Notes: generated by a model from the letters alone, not told the origin. 64,000 nt of DNA from Armatimonadota bacterium (GCA_018268375.1 JAFDWS010000002.1:1054001-1118000), one strand, 5' to 3'. Positions 53,129-61,634 are shown, numbered from the stretch's first letter. Numbers and translations: made by a program.

Positions 53129-55606
53129 ATGATTCACACCCATACCTTCGAGGTCGGTGGTAAGACCATCAGCCTCGAGACCGGGCGCGTGGCGAAGCAA
53201 GCGGGAGGATCTGTGCTCTTGGGCATGGGCCAAACCGTGGTGCTCGGCACTGCCACTATGAGCAAGACTGCCCGAGAAGGCATCGACTTCCTCCCCCTCG
53301 TCTGCGACTTCGAGGAGCGCAAGTACGCAATCGGCAAGATTCCCGGCGGCTTCATCAAGCGCGGCGGCCGTCCAAGCGACAAGGCCGTCCTCGTCAGCCG
53401 CCTGATCGACCGCCCGATCCGGCCCCTTTTCCCGAAGGGCATGCGGAACGACGTGCAGGTCATCACGATGGCTTTCAGCGTCGACAAGAGCGTCCCACCG
53501 GACGTGATGGCCGTCAACGCAGCTGGCGCTGCCCTTGCCGTAAGTGACGTCCCGTTCAATGGCCCGATCGGATGCGTCCGGGTAGGCCGCATCAACGGTG
53601 AGTTCGTCCTCTTCCCTTCGAACGAAGAACTGAAAGAGTCCGACCTTGACCTGATCGTCGCTGGCCACAAGTCTGCCATCAGCATGGTGGAGGCGGGCGC
53701 GAACGAAGTGACCGAGAAGGTGATGGCCGAGGCGCTCAAGTTCGGCCACAAAGCCATCCAGAAAATCTGTGCTGAATTCGAGAAGTTCGGCAAGATGGCG
53801 GGCAAGAAGAAGTACGAGCCCATCGTCCAAAAGTCCGACGAAAAGCTCGCCGAAGAAATCAAGAAGAAGGAGGCGAAATTCATCAACGCCAATCTCTTCG
53901 ACCCCGACAAGGCGACACGCGAGAGCGCCATGGGCGATCTCGAGAAGGAGCTGATCGCCAAGTACAGCGAGAAAATGCCGGACCAGGTGTCCGAAGTCAA
54001 GGGCGCGGTCGAGAAGGCAGTCAAGGAACTGCTCCGCAAAGCGATCATCGACGAGGGCAAGCGCCCAGATGGCCGCGGCGTTACCGATATCCGCCCGCTC
54101 GAGGCCGTCGCCGGCCTGCTGCCCCGAGTCCACGGTTCCGGCCTCTTCACCCGAGGCCAGACTCAAGTCATGACCGTGCTCACGATGGGCATGCCGAAGG
54201 ACGCCCAGATGATGGACACCCTGGACGAGGAAGAGGGCGACAAGCGCTACATGCACTTCTACAACTTCCCGCCCTACTCGGTCGGCGAAGTCCGCATGCT
54301 CCGAGGCGCCGGTCGCCGCGAGATCGGCCACGGTGCCCTCGCCGAGCGAGCACTGAAGGCCGTTGTCCCGCTCGATGACCCCAACTTCCCCTACACCCTT
54401 CACCTGATCAGCGAGTGTCTCGAATCGAACGGCTCCACATCGATGGCCTCCGTTTGCGGTTCGACCCTCGCCCTCATGGACGCAGGCGTCCCGATCAAGG
54501 CTCCCGTCGCCGGCATCGCCATGGGCCTGATGAGCGACGGCAAGAAGTTTGTCGTCCTCACTGACATCCAGGGCGTCGAAGACTTTAGCGGCGACATGGA
54601 TTTCAAGGTCGCGGGAACCCGCAAGGGCATCACCGCGCTCCAACTCGATACGAAGCTCGACGGTATCCCCGACAAGGTCCTCGCCGACGCGCTTAACCAA
54701 GCGCTCGACGCAAGGCTCCAGATCCTCGACGTGATCGAGGAAGAGATTCCCGAGCCACGCAAGGGCATCAACCCCAATGCGCCGCGGGTCGAGACCATCC
54801 AGATCGACCCGAGCAAGATCGGTGCCCTCATCGGCCCCGGCGGAGCGAACATTCGGAAGATCACCGAGACCACCGGCGCCGAGATCGACGTCCAGCAGGA
54901 CGGCCGTGTCCTCATCGCCTCCAGTGGCGGCGAATCGGCGGCTCAAGCTATCGCCATGGTCAAGGCCAGCACGATGGTCATGGAGGTCGGTACCGAGTTC
55001 AGCGGCCCCGTCACACGGTTGATGGGACGCGGCGCTATGGTCGAAATGCCGGGCGGCAAGGACGGAATGGTCCCCACCGATCAGCTCACGAAGGCGCGTA
55101 TCGGCCGTCCGGACGATGTGGTCAGCGTTGGCGACATCATCAACGTCCGCGTCCACGAGGTCGACAGCCAGGGCAGGATCAACTTGACCGCGATCGGGCT
55201 CAACCCCGATAACGCCCGGCTCAACGATCCCAACCCGCCCGCCTCGCCGAGACCCGAACGGGGCTACGGAGACCGCGACCGGGGTGGACGCGACCGAGGC
55301 CGAGGTCGGGACGACCGAGGCCGCGGGGGCCGCGATGATCGCGGCAGGGGAGGTTATCGAGACCGCGACCGTGACCGAGACCGTGACCGAGGGGCCGGCG
55401 AAGGCCACGCGGTCGTGAGCACGGACGAGGAGCCGCGAGAGCCCAAGGCGTCCTTCCGCAGCCGCGAAGAGGCGCCAGCTCAGGAAGAGAAGCCGAAGGG
55501 CCGTGGTGGTCGCCGCAACGAGGAAGAAGTGCCGGAAGTTCCGGACGCTTTCCCCACCAAGAAGCGTGACGACGACACCAACACCCGCTTCCGCCCAAGG
55601 CGGTAA
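53129..55606 (+). CDS. pnp: Polynucleotide phosphorylase
   Basis: The 825-residue enzyme degrades mRNA 3' to 5' with phosphate. Two RNase PH domains are separated by a helical linker (about residues 215-300); the second has FTRGQTQVMTV and HFYNFPPYSVGE. The KH domain (DPSKIGALIGPGGANIRKI) starts near residue 565 and the S1 domain near 625. From about residue 705 a ~120-residue tail follows, dense in Arg, Asp and Gly (RDRD and RGRG runs), much longer than in standard PNPases; it is probably disordered and RNA-binding. No clear ribosome binding site. Confidence 0.96.
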   Translation: MIHTHTFEVGGKTISLETGRVAKQAGGSVLLGMGQTVVLGTATMSKTAREGIDFLPLVCDFEERKYAIGKIPGGFIKRGGRPSDKAVLVSRLIDRPIRPLFPKGMRNDVQVITMAFSVDKSVPPDVMAVNAAGAALAVSDVPFNGPIGCVRVGRINGEFVLFPSNEELKESDLDLIVAGHKSAISMVEAGANEVTEKVMAEALKFGHKAIQKICAEFEKFGKMAGKKKYEPIVQKSDEKLAEEIKKKEAKFINANLFDPDKATRESAMGDLEKELIAKYSEKMPDQVSEVKGAVEKAVKELLRKAIIDEGKRPDGRGVTDIRPLEAVAGLLPRVHGSGLFTRGQTQVMTVLTMGMPKDAQMMDTLDEEEGDKRYMHFYNFPPYSVGEVRMLRGAGRREIGHGALAERALKAVVPLDDPNFPYTLHLISECLESNGSTSMASVCGSTLALMDAGVPIKAPVAGIAMGLMSDGKKFVVLTDIQGVEDFSGDMDFKVAGTRKGITALQLDTKLDGIPDKVLADALNQALDARLQILDVIEEEIPEPRKGINPNAPRVETIQIDPSKIGALIGPGGANIRKITETTGAEIDVQQDGRVLIASSGGESAAQAIAMVKASTMVMEVGTEFSGPVTRLMGRGAMVEMPGGKDGMVPTDQLTKARIGRPDDVVSVGDIINVRVHEVDSQGRINLTAIGLNPDNARLNDPNPPASPRPERGYGDRDRGGRDRGRGRDDRGRGGRDDRGRGGYRDRDRDRDRDRGAGEGHAVVSTDEEPREPKASFRSREEAPAQEEKPKGRGGRRNEEEVPEVPDAFPTKKRDDDTNTRFRPRR

Positions 55607-55615
55607 CCCAACACC

Positions 55616-55645
55616 AAAGGCCCGCGCCAGTCGGCGCGGGCCTTT
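55616..55645 (+). terminator. Rho-independent terminator of pnp
   Basis: Perfect 13-bp stem AAAGGCCCGCGCC/GGCGCGGGCCTTT with a 4-nt loop, then TTTGTC. It begins 10 nt after the stop codon. Confidence 0.85.
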
Positions 55646-55679
55646 GTCGCGCGTCTGGTCGCAGCCTAAAGCCCCGAGG

Positions 55680-55685
55680 TAAAAC
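55680..55685 (+). promoter_or_regulatory. -10-like element
   Basis: TAAAAC, 8 nt upstream of the ATG at 55694, just downstream of the pnp terminator. Confidence 0.35.
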
Positions 55686-55693
55686 CGGGCCCG

Positions 55694-56176
55694 ATGCGCC
55701 ACTTCGTCCACGGGCCTGACGGCCAGAAGTACGGCCCGGCCGACATGCCCTTGCTTCATGCGTGGAAAGCCGAGGGCAGGATCACGCCCGAAACCTTGAT
55801 CGAGCCGGAAGTGGGGGGAACTCCAATGGTGGCCAAAGCCATGCCGGAGCTGTTCCCAGAACTCCAAGAGAGGCAGGCTTACGGGCAGTCCCAATGGTCA
55901 GACGCGCCGGTCAAACCGGTGGCCCCAGTTCTTACCGAGGAGGAAATGGCGCGAAGGTACGCCAACTGGACGTGGATTTTGGGCCCGGTCGCTCTCCTTT
56001 GTTGTCCTCTTCCTGCCGGCATCGCGGCACTTATCTGCGCCGTGAACGCCAGTAAGCGGGGACATCCTCAGGGGACAACGCTCGTCATCTACGCCATGGT
56101 GAGCATGGCGCTTGGTCTGGCCCTCGGCGTCTACACGCTCAAGCAAATGGGCGGCTGGCCCACTTCGCTCAAGTGA
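55694..56176 (+). CDS. GYF_2-domain membrane protein
   Basis: The 160-residue protein has an N-terminal GYF_2 motif (GPDGQKYGPADMPLLHAWKAEG; key: Q-x-Y-G-P and L-x-x-W-x-x-x-G-x-I), a ~45-residue linker and two C-terminal membrane helices (about residues 95-118 and 130-150). GYF_2 modules bind peptides and recruit partner proteins at the membrane. It is a single gene; its stop is 3 bp from the convergent gene's stop. No partner is identified. Confidence 0.8.
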   Translation: MRHFVHGPDGQKYGPADMPLLHAWKAEGRITPETLIEPEVGGTPMVAKAMPELFPELQERQAYGQSQWSDAPVKPVAPVLTEEEMARRYANWTWILGPVALLCCPLPAGIAALICAVNASKRGHPQGTTLVIYAMVSMALGLALGVYTLKQMGGWPTSLK

Positions 56177-56179
56177 GGA

Positions 56180-57052
56180 CTACCAAGGGTCGACTTCGAC
56201 CTTCTTGTTGTCGACGGTAAGGTTGGCCCTGCCGTCCTTGAGGGACGTGACAACCACGCCATCGTCCAGCTTTTCGCCTGCAGAGAGGTAGCGCACTCGG
56301 GTGTCGTTGACGAAGACGCCGGTCGATGAATTTCCGACCTGCGCCATTCCCCGGAAGCTCCATCCCTTCAATGCAGTCGAGAACGAGGGCTTTTCGGGCG
56401 CTTGTGGCTTTGCTTGGTCCGCCTGCCCAACACCGGGCCCAGGAACGCCGCCAGCTTGTCCAGCACCGAGGCCAGGGGCCGAGAACACAGCGTCGTCGAA
56501 TCCATGGACCATGCTGCCGGTCGTCGGCTCCTTGATCCTTGCGGCATAGACGCCGGTGACGGAGACTTGAGCGTTCTTGGGCATCTTCGGCATCATTGGG
56601 TCGTGCGGGCGGAAGCCGAGGATCTGGAACTGGTTCGGGCCGGAGATCCTCACGAGGAAGATAACCCGCTGTGTCTTGACGACGCCGTCCCAGACAACCA
56701 TGCCGTCGGCGGAATAGACCGTTCCCTTGACGGGGTTGCGCTCGTCGAACGGAGCGACCGCGCCGGCTCCCGGCGCTCCGCCCCCGTCCGGCCGGACGGC
56801 GGTCTGGCCGTCACCGAACGCCTGGGCCCCGTATGCGACCTGTTGTGCGGCAGCCTTGTTGTTGGCGCGCGCGGCCTGGACTCCCCTGAAGCCGGCTTTG
56901 ACCGCGTTCATGCCAGTCTTCTGCAACTGGCCATGGATCGAGGTCGCCGTCATTGTCTCGGCCAACTGGGCGTTAGAGACCATGGGGAAGATCAAGCTTG
57001 CCTCAGCCGCTGCCAAGACGGCGAGGGAGGCGACGATACCGCGGACGCTCAT
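56180..57052 (-). CDS. Secreted protein with PilP/GspC-like C-terminal domain
   Basis: Start at ATG 57052 is preferred (signal-type helix right away; a longer frame to 57145 enters promoter-like sequence). The 290-residue protein has a signal/anchor helix, an Ala/Gln-rich helical region, a Gly/Pro-rich linker (residues of about 80-100 and 200-230) and a final ~60-residue domain. FRGMAQVGNSSTGVFVNDTRVRYLSAGE (GxxxVG...V.N...YL..G) has the beta-barrel pattern of PilP/GspC HR domains. A pilus or secretion-system periplasmic protein is possible. Confidence 0.55.
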   Translation of the reverse strand: MSVRGIVASLAVLAAAEASLIFPMVSNAQLAETMTATSIHGQLQKTGMNAVKAGFRGVQAARANNKAAAQQVAYGAQAFGDGQTAVRPDGGGAPGAGAVAPFDERNPVKGTVYSADGMVVWDGVVKTQRVIFLVRISGPNQFQILGFRPHDPMMPKMPKNAQVSVTGVYAARIKEPTTGSMVHGFDDAVFSAPGLGAGQAGGVPGPGVGQADQAKPQAPEKPSFSTALKGWSFRGMAQVGNSSTGVFVNDTRVRYLSAGEKLDDGVVVTSLKDGRANLTVDNKKVEVDPW

Positions 57053-57155
57053 ACCCCGTGTGTTCCACGCAACGAGAAGCCCTCCGGCAAGCATTAATAC
57101 GGGGGATGGCGGGACTTTAAGGTGTCCCGTCCTGGACGTGCCCAAAAAGATATGA

Positions 57156-57176
57156 TATAGTTTACCAAATGGTAAA
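57156..57176. promoter_or_regulatory. Promoter-operator of the second ArsR-SRPBCC operon
   Basis: TATAGT (57156-57161) lies 7 nt upstream of the ATG (57169). A perfect 16-bp palindrome TTTACCA-AA-TGGTAAA covers 57161-57176, including the ATG. The layout is the same as at 21735-21758, and the core ACCA-N2-TGGT is identical. Confidence 0.7.
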
Positions 57177-57498
57177 GTGTTTCCCTCAAGAACTCGACCA
57201 GCTGTTCTCGGCTCTTGGGGAGCCAGTGCGAAGGTCTGTGGTACGGTCGCTGGCTACCGGTGAGAAGTCATTGAGTGCGCTTGCCGAGCCCTTCTCCATG
57301 ACCATGCCCGCCGTGATGAAGCACGTTGCCGTTTTAGAACGCTCAGGGCTCGTGCGCAGTGAAAAGCGCGGCAGAACGCGCTACTGTAGCCTAGAGCCGG
57401 CGAGATTGAAGGAAGCCCAAGATTGGATCGCCGAGACAGTGGCGTTCTGGACACCAAAGCTCGAGTCCCTCGCCCGCCACTTGGAGGCGTCCGAGTGA
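57169..57498 (+). CDS. ArsR-family transcriptional regulator
   Basis: The 109-residue winged-helix protein has ALGEPVRRSVVRSL as the first helix and FSMTMPAVMKHVAVLERSGLV as the recognition region, very similar in layout to the ArsR part of the 20871 fusion (FRMTLTGMKKHI...). No metal-site Cys cluster is present, so it is not an arsenic sensor of the classic type. It leads an operon with SRPBCC, DUF899 and a 45-aa protein, and overlaps the SRPBCC start (GTGA). Confidence 0.85.
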   Translation: MVKCFPQELDQLFSALGEPVRRSVVRSLATGEKSLSALAEPFSMTMPAVMKHVAVLERSGLVRSEKRGRTRYCSLEPARLKEAQDWIAETVAFWTPKLESLARHLEASE

Positions 57499-57956
57499 GC
57501 AGCCGCGTGCAAGTCGAGGTTCTCGCAGAGACGGCCGTCCGCCTGTCCTGCTTTGTCGGACGCCCGCCCGAGCGAGTCTATGACGCATGGCTGGATCCCA
57601 ACGAGATCGTGCGCTGGTTCGTTCCTGAGCCCGGCTGCGCGTGCACGGTCCACGACCTTGATGCAAGGCCGGGGGGGCGGTTCCGCATCAGTGTGCTCTC
57701 GCCAGACGCCCACACCGCCCGGGCCGAGTACAAACTCCTCGACCGCCCGAACAAGATCGTGCTGTCTTGGAGCTGGGAGAACAGCGGCCCCGAGGGCGTT
57801 GTGAGCCAAATCACACTTGAATTCCGCCCCCAAGGCGAAGGAACCCTCCTTGTCCTCACCCATGAACAACTGGCCGATGCAGAGTCGCGCGACCTCCACG
57901 TTATTGGCTGGACAGGCTGCCTGACTTCGATCTCGGACTACCTGGCCCCCAATTGA
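57495..57956 (+). CDS. SRPBCC (AHSA1-like) domain protein
   Basis: GTG 57495 forms GTGA with the ArsR stop and gives 153 residues. The SRPBCC start is LSCFVGRPPERVYDAWLDPNEI (key: P-x-x-x-V-Y-D-A-W), and WFVPEPGCACTVHDLDARPGGRFRI contains the typical D-R-P-G-G. Cys residues in PGCACTV are extra. It is the second SRPBCC of the window downstream of an ArsR gene with the same operator, so it is probably its direct target. Confidence 0.88.
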   Translation: MSSRVQVEVLAETAVRLSCFVGRPPERVYDAWLDPNEIVRWFVPEPGCACTVHDLDARPGGRFRISVLSPDAHTARAEYKLLDRPNKIVLSWSWENSGPEGVVSQITLEFRPQGEGTLLVLTHEQLADAESRDLHVIGWTGCLTSISDYLAPN

Positions 57957-57970
57957 AAAGGAAACTGAAA

Positions 57971-58699
57971 ATGACCCAACCCACTCAAGAACCTACTACG
58001 ACCGACGGGCATGCCGTCGTCACTACGAACGAATGGATCGAGTCCGGCGCCCGGCTCCTTGAAAAGGAGAAGGAGCTCACCCGACTTCGCGATGAAGTGG
58101 CGCGTATGCGGCGCAACCAACCCTGGACGCCCGTCGACCAGGATTACGTGTTCGAAGGGCCGGACGGGCCCATAAAGCTCTCCGATCTGTTTGGCGACAA
58201 GAGCCAGCTCATCGTCTACCACTTCATGTTCGCCCCGGGAGACCGCGACGGCTGCCCAGGGTGCTCCTTTGTGTGCGACCACATGGACTCGGCTCGACAG
58301 CACTTTGAGCACAACAACATTGGGATCGTGGCGGTCTCGCGAGCACCATTGGCGGACTTCGCGCCGTTCAAGCGGCGTATGGGGTGGACGTTCCGCTGGG
58401 TCTCCTCGGCAGGCAGCAGCTTCAACTACGACTTTGGAGTCAGCTACCGACCCGAGGACTACAGCAAGGGGCCCGTCCTTCACAACTTTAAGATGCAAAC
58501 CTTGTCAAGCGAAGAACAGCCGGGATTGACCGTACTCTACAAGGACACCGACGGGAAGATCTACCGCACCTACTCGACGTACGAGCGCGGCCTGGACTTG
58601 CTGATCGGCGCCTACAACTTCATTGACCTCGTCCCGCAAGGCAGGAACGAGTCGTCGCCGATGGATTGGATGCGGCACCACGACCGCTACGAGGACTGA
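57971..58699 (+). CDS. DUF899 thioredoxin-like protein
   Basis: ATG 57971 follows an AAAAGGA site; TTG 57953 with a TTGA overlap is an alternative. The 242-residue protein has the DUF899 pattern: LTRLRDEVARMRRNQPW, then LSDLFGDKSQLIVYHFMF, GCPGCSFVCDH with a CxxC pair, and GRNESSPMDWMRHHDRY at the end. The thioredoxin-like fold suggests a redox or disulfide role. Such genes repeatedly occur beside ArsR-SRPBCC pairs. Confidence 0.88.
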   Translation: MTQPTQEPTTTDGHAVVTTNEWIESGARLLEKEKELTRLRDEVARMRRNQPWTPVDQDYVFEGPDGPIKLSDLFGDKSQLIVYHFMFAPGDRDGCPGCSFVCDHMDSARQHFEHNNIGIVAVSRAPLADFAPFKRRMGWTFRWVSSAGSSFNYDFGVSYRPEDYSKGPVLHNFKMQTLSSEEQPGLTVLYKDTDGKIYRTYSTYERGLDLLIGAYNFIDLVPQGRNESSPMDWMRHHDRYED

Positions 58700-58701
58700 A
58701 C

Positions 58702-58839
58702 ATGTGCCCAGCTTGCTACGCAGCGATGGCTTGGACAGTCGCGAGTGCGACGGCGACGGGAGGAGCCACGCTCGTCGCCGTCGCCAAGGTCGTCAAGCGA
58801 AGGAAGACCCGCCGCCCAAACGCTAAGCAGGGGGGCTAG
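58702..58839 (+). CDS. 45-aa small membrane protein after DUF899
   Basis: ATG 58702 follows the DUF899 stop by 2 nt, with GAGG nearby (GAGGACTGAAC). The product opens MCPACYAAM, has a single Ala/Gly/Thr-rich hydrophobic helix (residues of about 10-32) and ends in a basic, positive-inside tail (KVVKRRKTRR). It resembles other tiny proteins with an MCPxC start that accompany SRPBCC and DUF899 genes. The CxxC near the membrane suggests a redox link with the neighbouring CxxC protein. Its stop shares the bases CTAG with the acs stop on the other strand. Confidence 0.6.
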   Translation: MCPACYAAMAWTVASATATGGATLVAVAKVVKRRKTRRPNAKQGG

Positions 58840-60866
58840 CTCTCGGAGCTCTCGTACTTTTCTTTCAGCGCAGCAACAACCGAGGGGTCGGCCAGGGTCG
58901 TCGTGTCTCCTAAAGCCCTCCCCTCGGCGACGTCCCGGAGGAGCCGCCGCATGATCTTTCCGCTCCGCGTCTTGGGGAGCTCCGCACAGAAAAACAAATC
59001 GTCGGGCCTTGCAATCGCACCGATCTTTTTGGCAACGTGCTCCTTTATCTCGGCAGCGAGCCGTACCGCCTCTTCTCCCGACGGCGAAGGGGCAGAACCC
59101 GCACGCAAGATGACGAACGCCGAAATTCCCTGCCCTTTGATCTCATGGGCCCGGCCGATCACCGCTGCCTCCGCCACCGCAGGGTGATCCACTAAAGCGC
59201 TCTCAACTTCCATCGTGCTGATGTTGTGCCCGCTGACAAGCATCACATCGTCAATTCGTCCGAGCAGCCAGAAGTAACCGTCTTCATCGACTTTTGTACC
59301 GTCCCCGGGGAAGTAAGCGTCATCGAATCGGCTCCAGTACACGTTTTGGTACCGCTCCTGATCCCCCCAAATCCCTCGGAGCATCGAGGGCCATGGATCA
59401 GTGATCGCAAGGATCCCTCCGCGCTCTGGGCCCTGGGCGGGAGCATGTTCCCGGTAGAAGCCGAGTGCACCCTGAACCGGGGTCACGTCGCCCCCCGACT
59501 CGTCGAAAACGACGGCCTTGATGCCTGGAAACGGTTGTGTGGCTGATCCGGGCTTCGTCGCCGTGATGCCAGGCAGGGGTGTGATCATGATTGCGCCCGT
59601 CTCGGTCTGCCACCACGTGTCCACAACCGGGCAACGTCCCTTGCCGATGGTCTCCTGGTACCAGACCCAAGCCTCGGGATTGATCGGCTCGCCGACCGAG
59701 CCGAGCAGGCGTAACGAGGACAGGTCGCAGCGCTCCGGATATTCCTCGCCCCATTTCATGAAGGTGCGGATAGCGGTCGGCGCCGTGTAAAGGATCGAAA
59801 CCTTGTGCTTCTCGATGACTCGCCAAAACCGGTCCTTGTCGGGCGTGTCTGGTGTGCCTTCGTAGACGACCGCTGTGGCGGCGTTCGCCATCGGGCCGTA
59901 GACGATGTAGCTGTGCCCCGTCACCCAACCGCAGTCCGCCGTACACCAATAGACGTCGTCGGGCTTCAAGTCGAACACCCACTGCGTCGTCGCATACACC
60001 TGAGTCAAATAACCGCCGGTCGTGTGCATGATGCCTTTGGGCTTGCCGGTCGAGCCGCTCGTGTAAAGGATGTACAGCAGGTCCTCGCTGTCCATCGGCT
60101 CGCAGGGACAGTCAGTCGAGGCCGTATCCACCGTTTCGCTCCAGCGCAGGTCACGGCCCTCGGTCCAATTTCCGCGGTCGAATTCGGCGCCCTCGCCGAT
60201 CCGCTCGTACACAAGTACCTTTGTAACAGTGGGGCACCCGCTTGCGAGAGCCTCGTCTGCGATCTTTTTCAGCGGGACCACGTTCCCTCTGCGCCAGCCA
60301 CCGTCTGCGGTCACCACAACCTTCGCTCCCGCGTCGTTGATCCGTTCGTAAAGGGACTCTGAGGAGAACCCACCGAAGACAACGGAGTGCGCCGCTCCGA
60401 TGCGGGCGCAAGCCAACATCGTGAAAGGCAGCTCAGGGATCATCGGCATATAGATGCAGACCCGGTCGCCTTTCTTGACCCCCATCGCCTTCAAAGCGTT
60501 GGCGATCTTGCTGACTTCGTCCTTCACGTGAGCATAGGTGAACGCACGGACGTCGCCAGGCTCGCCTTCACCAATCAGAGCCACCTTTGAGCCGAGGCCG
60601 TTCGCCACGTGGCGGTCGACACAGTTGTGGCAAGCGTTGAGCCTGCCGCCCACGAACCACCTCGCGAAGGGCTTCTTCCATTCGAGCTGTGTGGTCCACG
60701 GCTCGAACCAGTCCAGCTGCTTGGCCCATGCCTCCCAGAACCCGATTGGGTCGCCCAGAGCCTCCCCATAGACCCGAGCATCACTGACGTTCGCCTGGGA
60801 TCGAAACTCAGCGCTCGGCTCGTAGCGACGGTTCTCAACCAGGAGGGTACTAAGAGTGCTGGACAT
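58836..60866 (-). CDS. acs: Acetyl-CoA synthetase, AMP-forming
   Basis: The 676-residue enzyme activates acetate to acetyl-CoA. The P-loop-like YTSGSTGKPKG, the VDTWWQTETG acetate-pocket segment and the C-terminal TRSGKIMRRLLRD with the catalytic and acetylatable Lys are all present. Length and blocks match canonical Acs, with ~25 extra N-terminal residues before FYEA-like text (here FWEAWAKQLDWFEPW). TAGAAT at 60877-60882 is 10 nt from the ATG. It supplies acetyl units for growth on acetate. Confidence 0.95.
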   Translation of the reverse strand: MSSTLSTLLVENRRYEPSAEFRSQANVSDARVYGEALGDPIGFWEAWAKQLDWFEPWTTQLEWKKPFARWFVGGRLNACHNCVDRHVANGLGSKVALIGEGEPGDVRAFTYAHVKDEVSKIANALKAMGVKKGDRVCIYMPMIPELPFTMLACARIGAAHSVVFGGFSSESLYERINDAGAKVVVTADGGWRRGNVVPLKKIADEALASGCPTVTKVLVYERIGEGAEFDRGNWTEGRDLRWSETVDTASTDCPCEPMDSEDLLYILYTSGSTGKPKGIMHTTGGYLTQVYATTQWVFDLKPDDVYWCTADCGWVTGHSYIVYGPMANAATAVVYEGTPDTPDKDRFWRVIEKHKVSILYTAPTAIRTFMKWGEEYPERCDLSSLRLLGSVGEPINPEAWVWYQETIGKGRCPVVDTWWQTETGAIMITPLPGITATKPGSATQPFPGIKAVVFDESGGDVTPVQGALGFYREHAPAQGPERGGILAITDPWPSMLRGIWGDQERYQNVYWSRFDDAYFPGDGTKVDEDGYFWLLGRIDDVMLVSGHNISTMEVESALVDHPAVAEAAVIGRAHEIKGQGISAFVILRAGSAPSPSGEEAVRLAAEIKEHVAKKIGAIARPDDLFFCAELPKTRSGKIMRRLLRDVAEGRALGDTTTLADPSVVAALKEKYESSES

Positions 60867-60876
60867 CGGCTATTCG

Positions 60877-60882
60877 ATTCTA
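60877..60882 (-). promoter_or_regulatory. -10-like element of acs
   Basis: TAGAAT on the minus strand, 10 nt upstream of the ATG at 60866. Confidence 0.4.
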
Positions 60883-60956
60883 TCCCGAAGCCGACCTCGC
60901 AAAACGCCCTGCACAATCCCGGGCGAAACACGGAACTCCGCCTAAGGAGGCTGGCT

Positions 60957-61634
60957 GTGGCGTTCTTGTTAAGCCGCTGTGTTGGACTGGTGACCCCTGA
61001 CCCGGGGGCCGCCGCTTTGTTCTACCAAGATGCGTTCGACATGGATGTCGTGCGCTCCGAGGTCGGCTTCGAAATGGTCGCCGGCCCTCTCCGGCTCTTC
61101 ATTGACCCCGGCCAAGCACGGCCACTCGTCTTGGAGTTGGTGACCGACGACGCATTGGAAGCACGCGGGATCTTGCGCTCCTTCGGCTACGAGGAACTGG
61201 TCTGGCGCGGACCGGGTCAATCCTGCCTCGTCCGCGATCCGTTTGGTCTCGTCATGAACATCCATGAAGACCGGAGTGCCTTCATTGAGTTCTGCCTGTC
61301 CGGGCCCGACGAGAGCATCTTCCGACCGTGCGTCGGTGCCCAGTCACCGATCTCCGAGGATGTCGCGGAGTTCTACGCGAAGCTCCTGGAATCACCTCTC
61401 TGCAGAACCCCGGATGGATGCCACGTCGTGGATTCCGGCTCGATGAGGCTCCGTTTCCGCCAGGGACCGACCACCGCGCCGATGGTGTGGCTCCGCCCCG
61501 GGACACCCCTTGGCACCTTCGCCGAGGCTGGCTGCGCAGATTGCCAGAACGGCGTCCTCATCGATCCCTTTGGGATTCATTGGTGCGCAGAATCGAGCGT
61601 CACGACCACCACTGCCGTCGTCTGCCCACTATAA
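60957..61634 (+). CDS. Protein with two VOC-like domains
   Basis: The start is GTG 60957, set by a textbook TAAGGAGG 6 nt upstream; the longer frame runs antisense to acs. The 225-residue protein has two beta-alpha-beta-beta-beta units: LVTPDPGAAALFYQDAFDMDV (first VOC half) with RDPFGLVMNIHED, and ISEDVAEFYAKLLESP with IDPFGIHWC as the second. Each DPFG is followed by a plausible ligand. The second repeat is shorter. The substrate is unknown. It sits 90 bp downstream of the divergent acs start. Confidence 0.7.
   Translation: MAFLLSRCVGLVTPDPGAAALFYQDAFDMDVVRSEVGFEMVAGPLRLFIDPGQARPLVLELVTDDALEARGILRSFGYEELVWRGPGQSCLVRDPFGLVMNIHEDRSAFIEFCLSGPDESIFRPCVGAQSPISEDVAEFYAKLLESPLCRTPDGCHVVDSGSMRLRFRQGPTTAPMVWLRPGTPLGTFAEAGCADCQNGVLIDPFGIHWCAESSVTTTTAVVCPL

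Noticed and set aside
53102..55894. 930-codon open frame antisense to pnp
   Set aside because: It has no ribosome binding site, and its composition mirrors the pnp codon pattern. The plus-strand frame carries all PNPase motifs; the open antisense frame is an artefact of GC-rich codon use.
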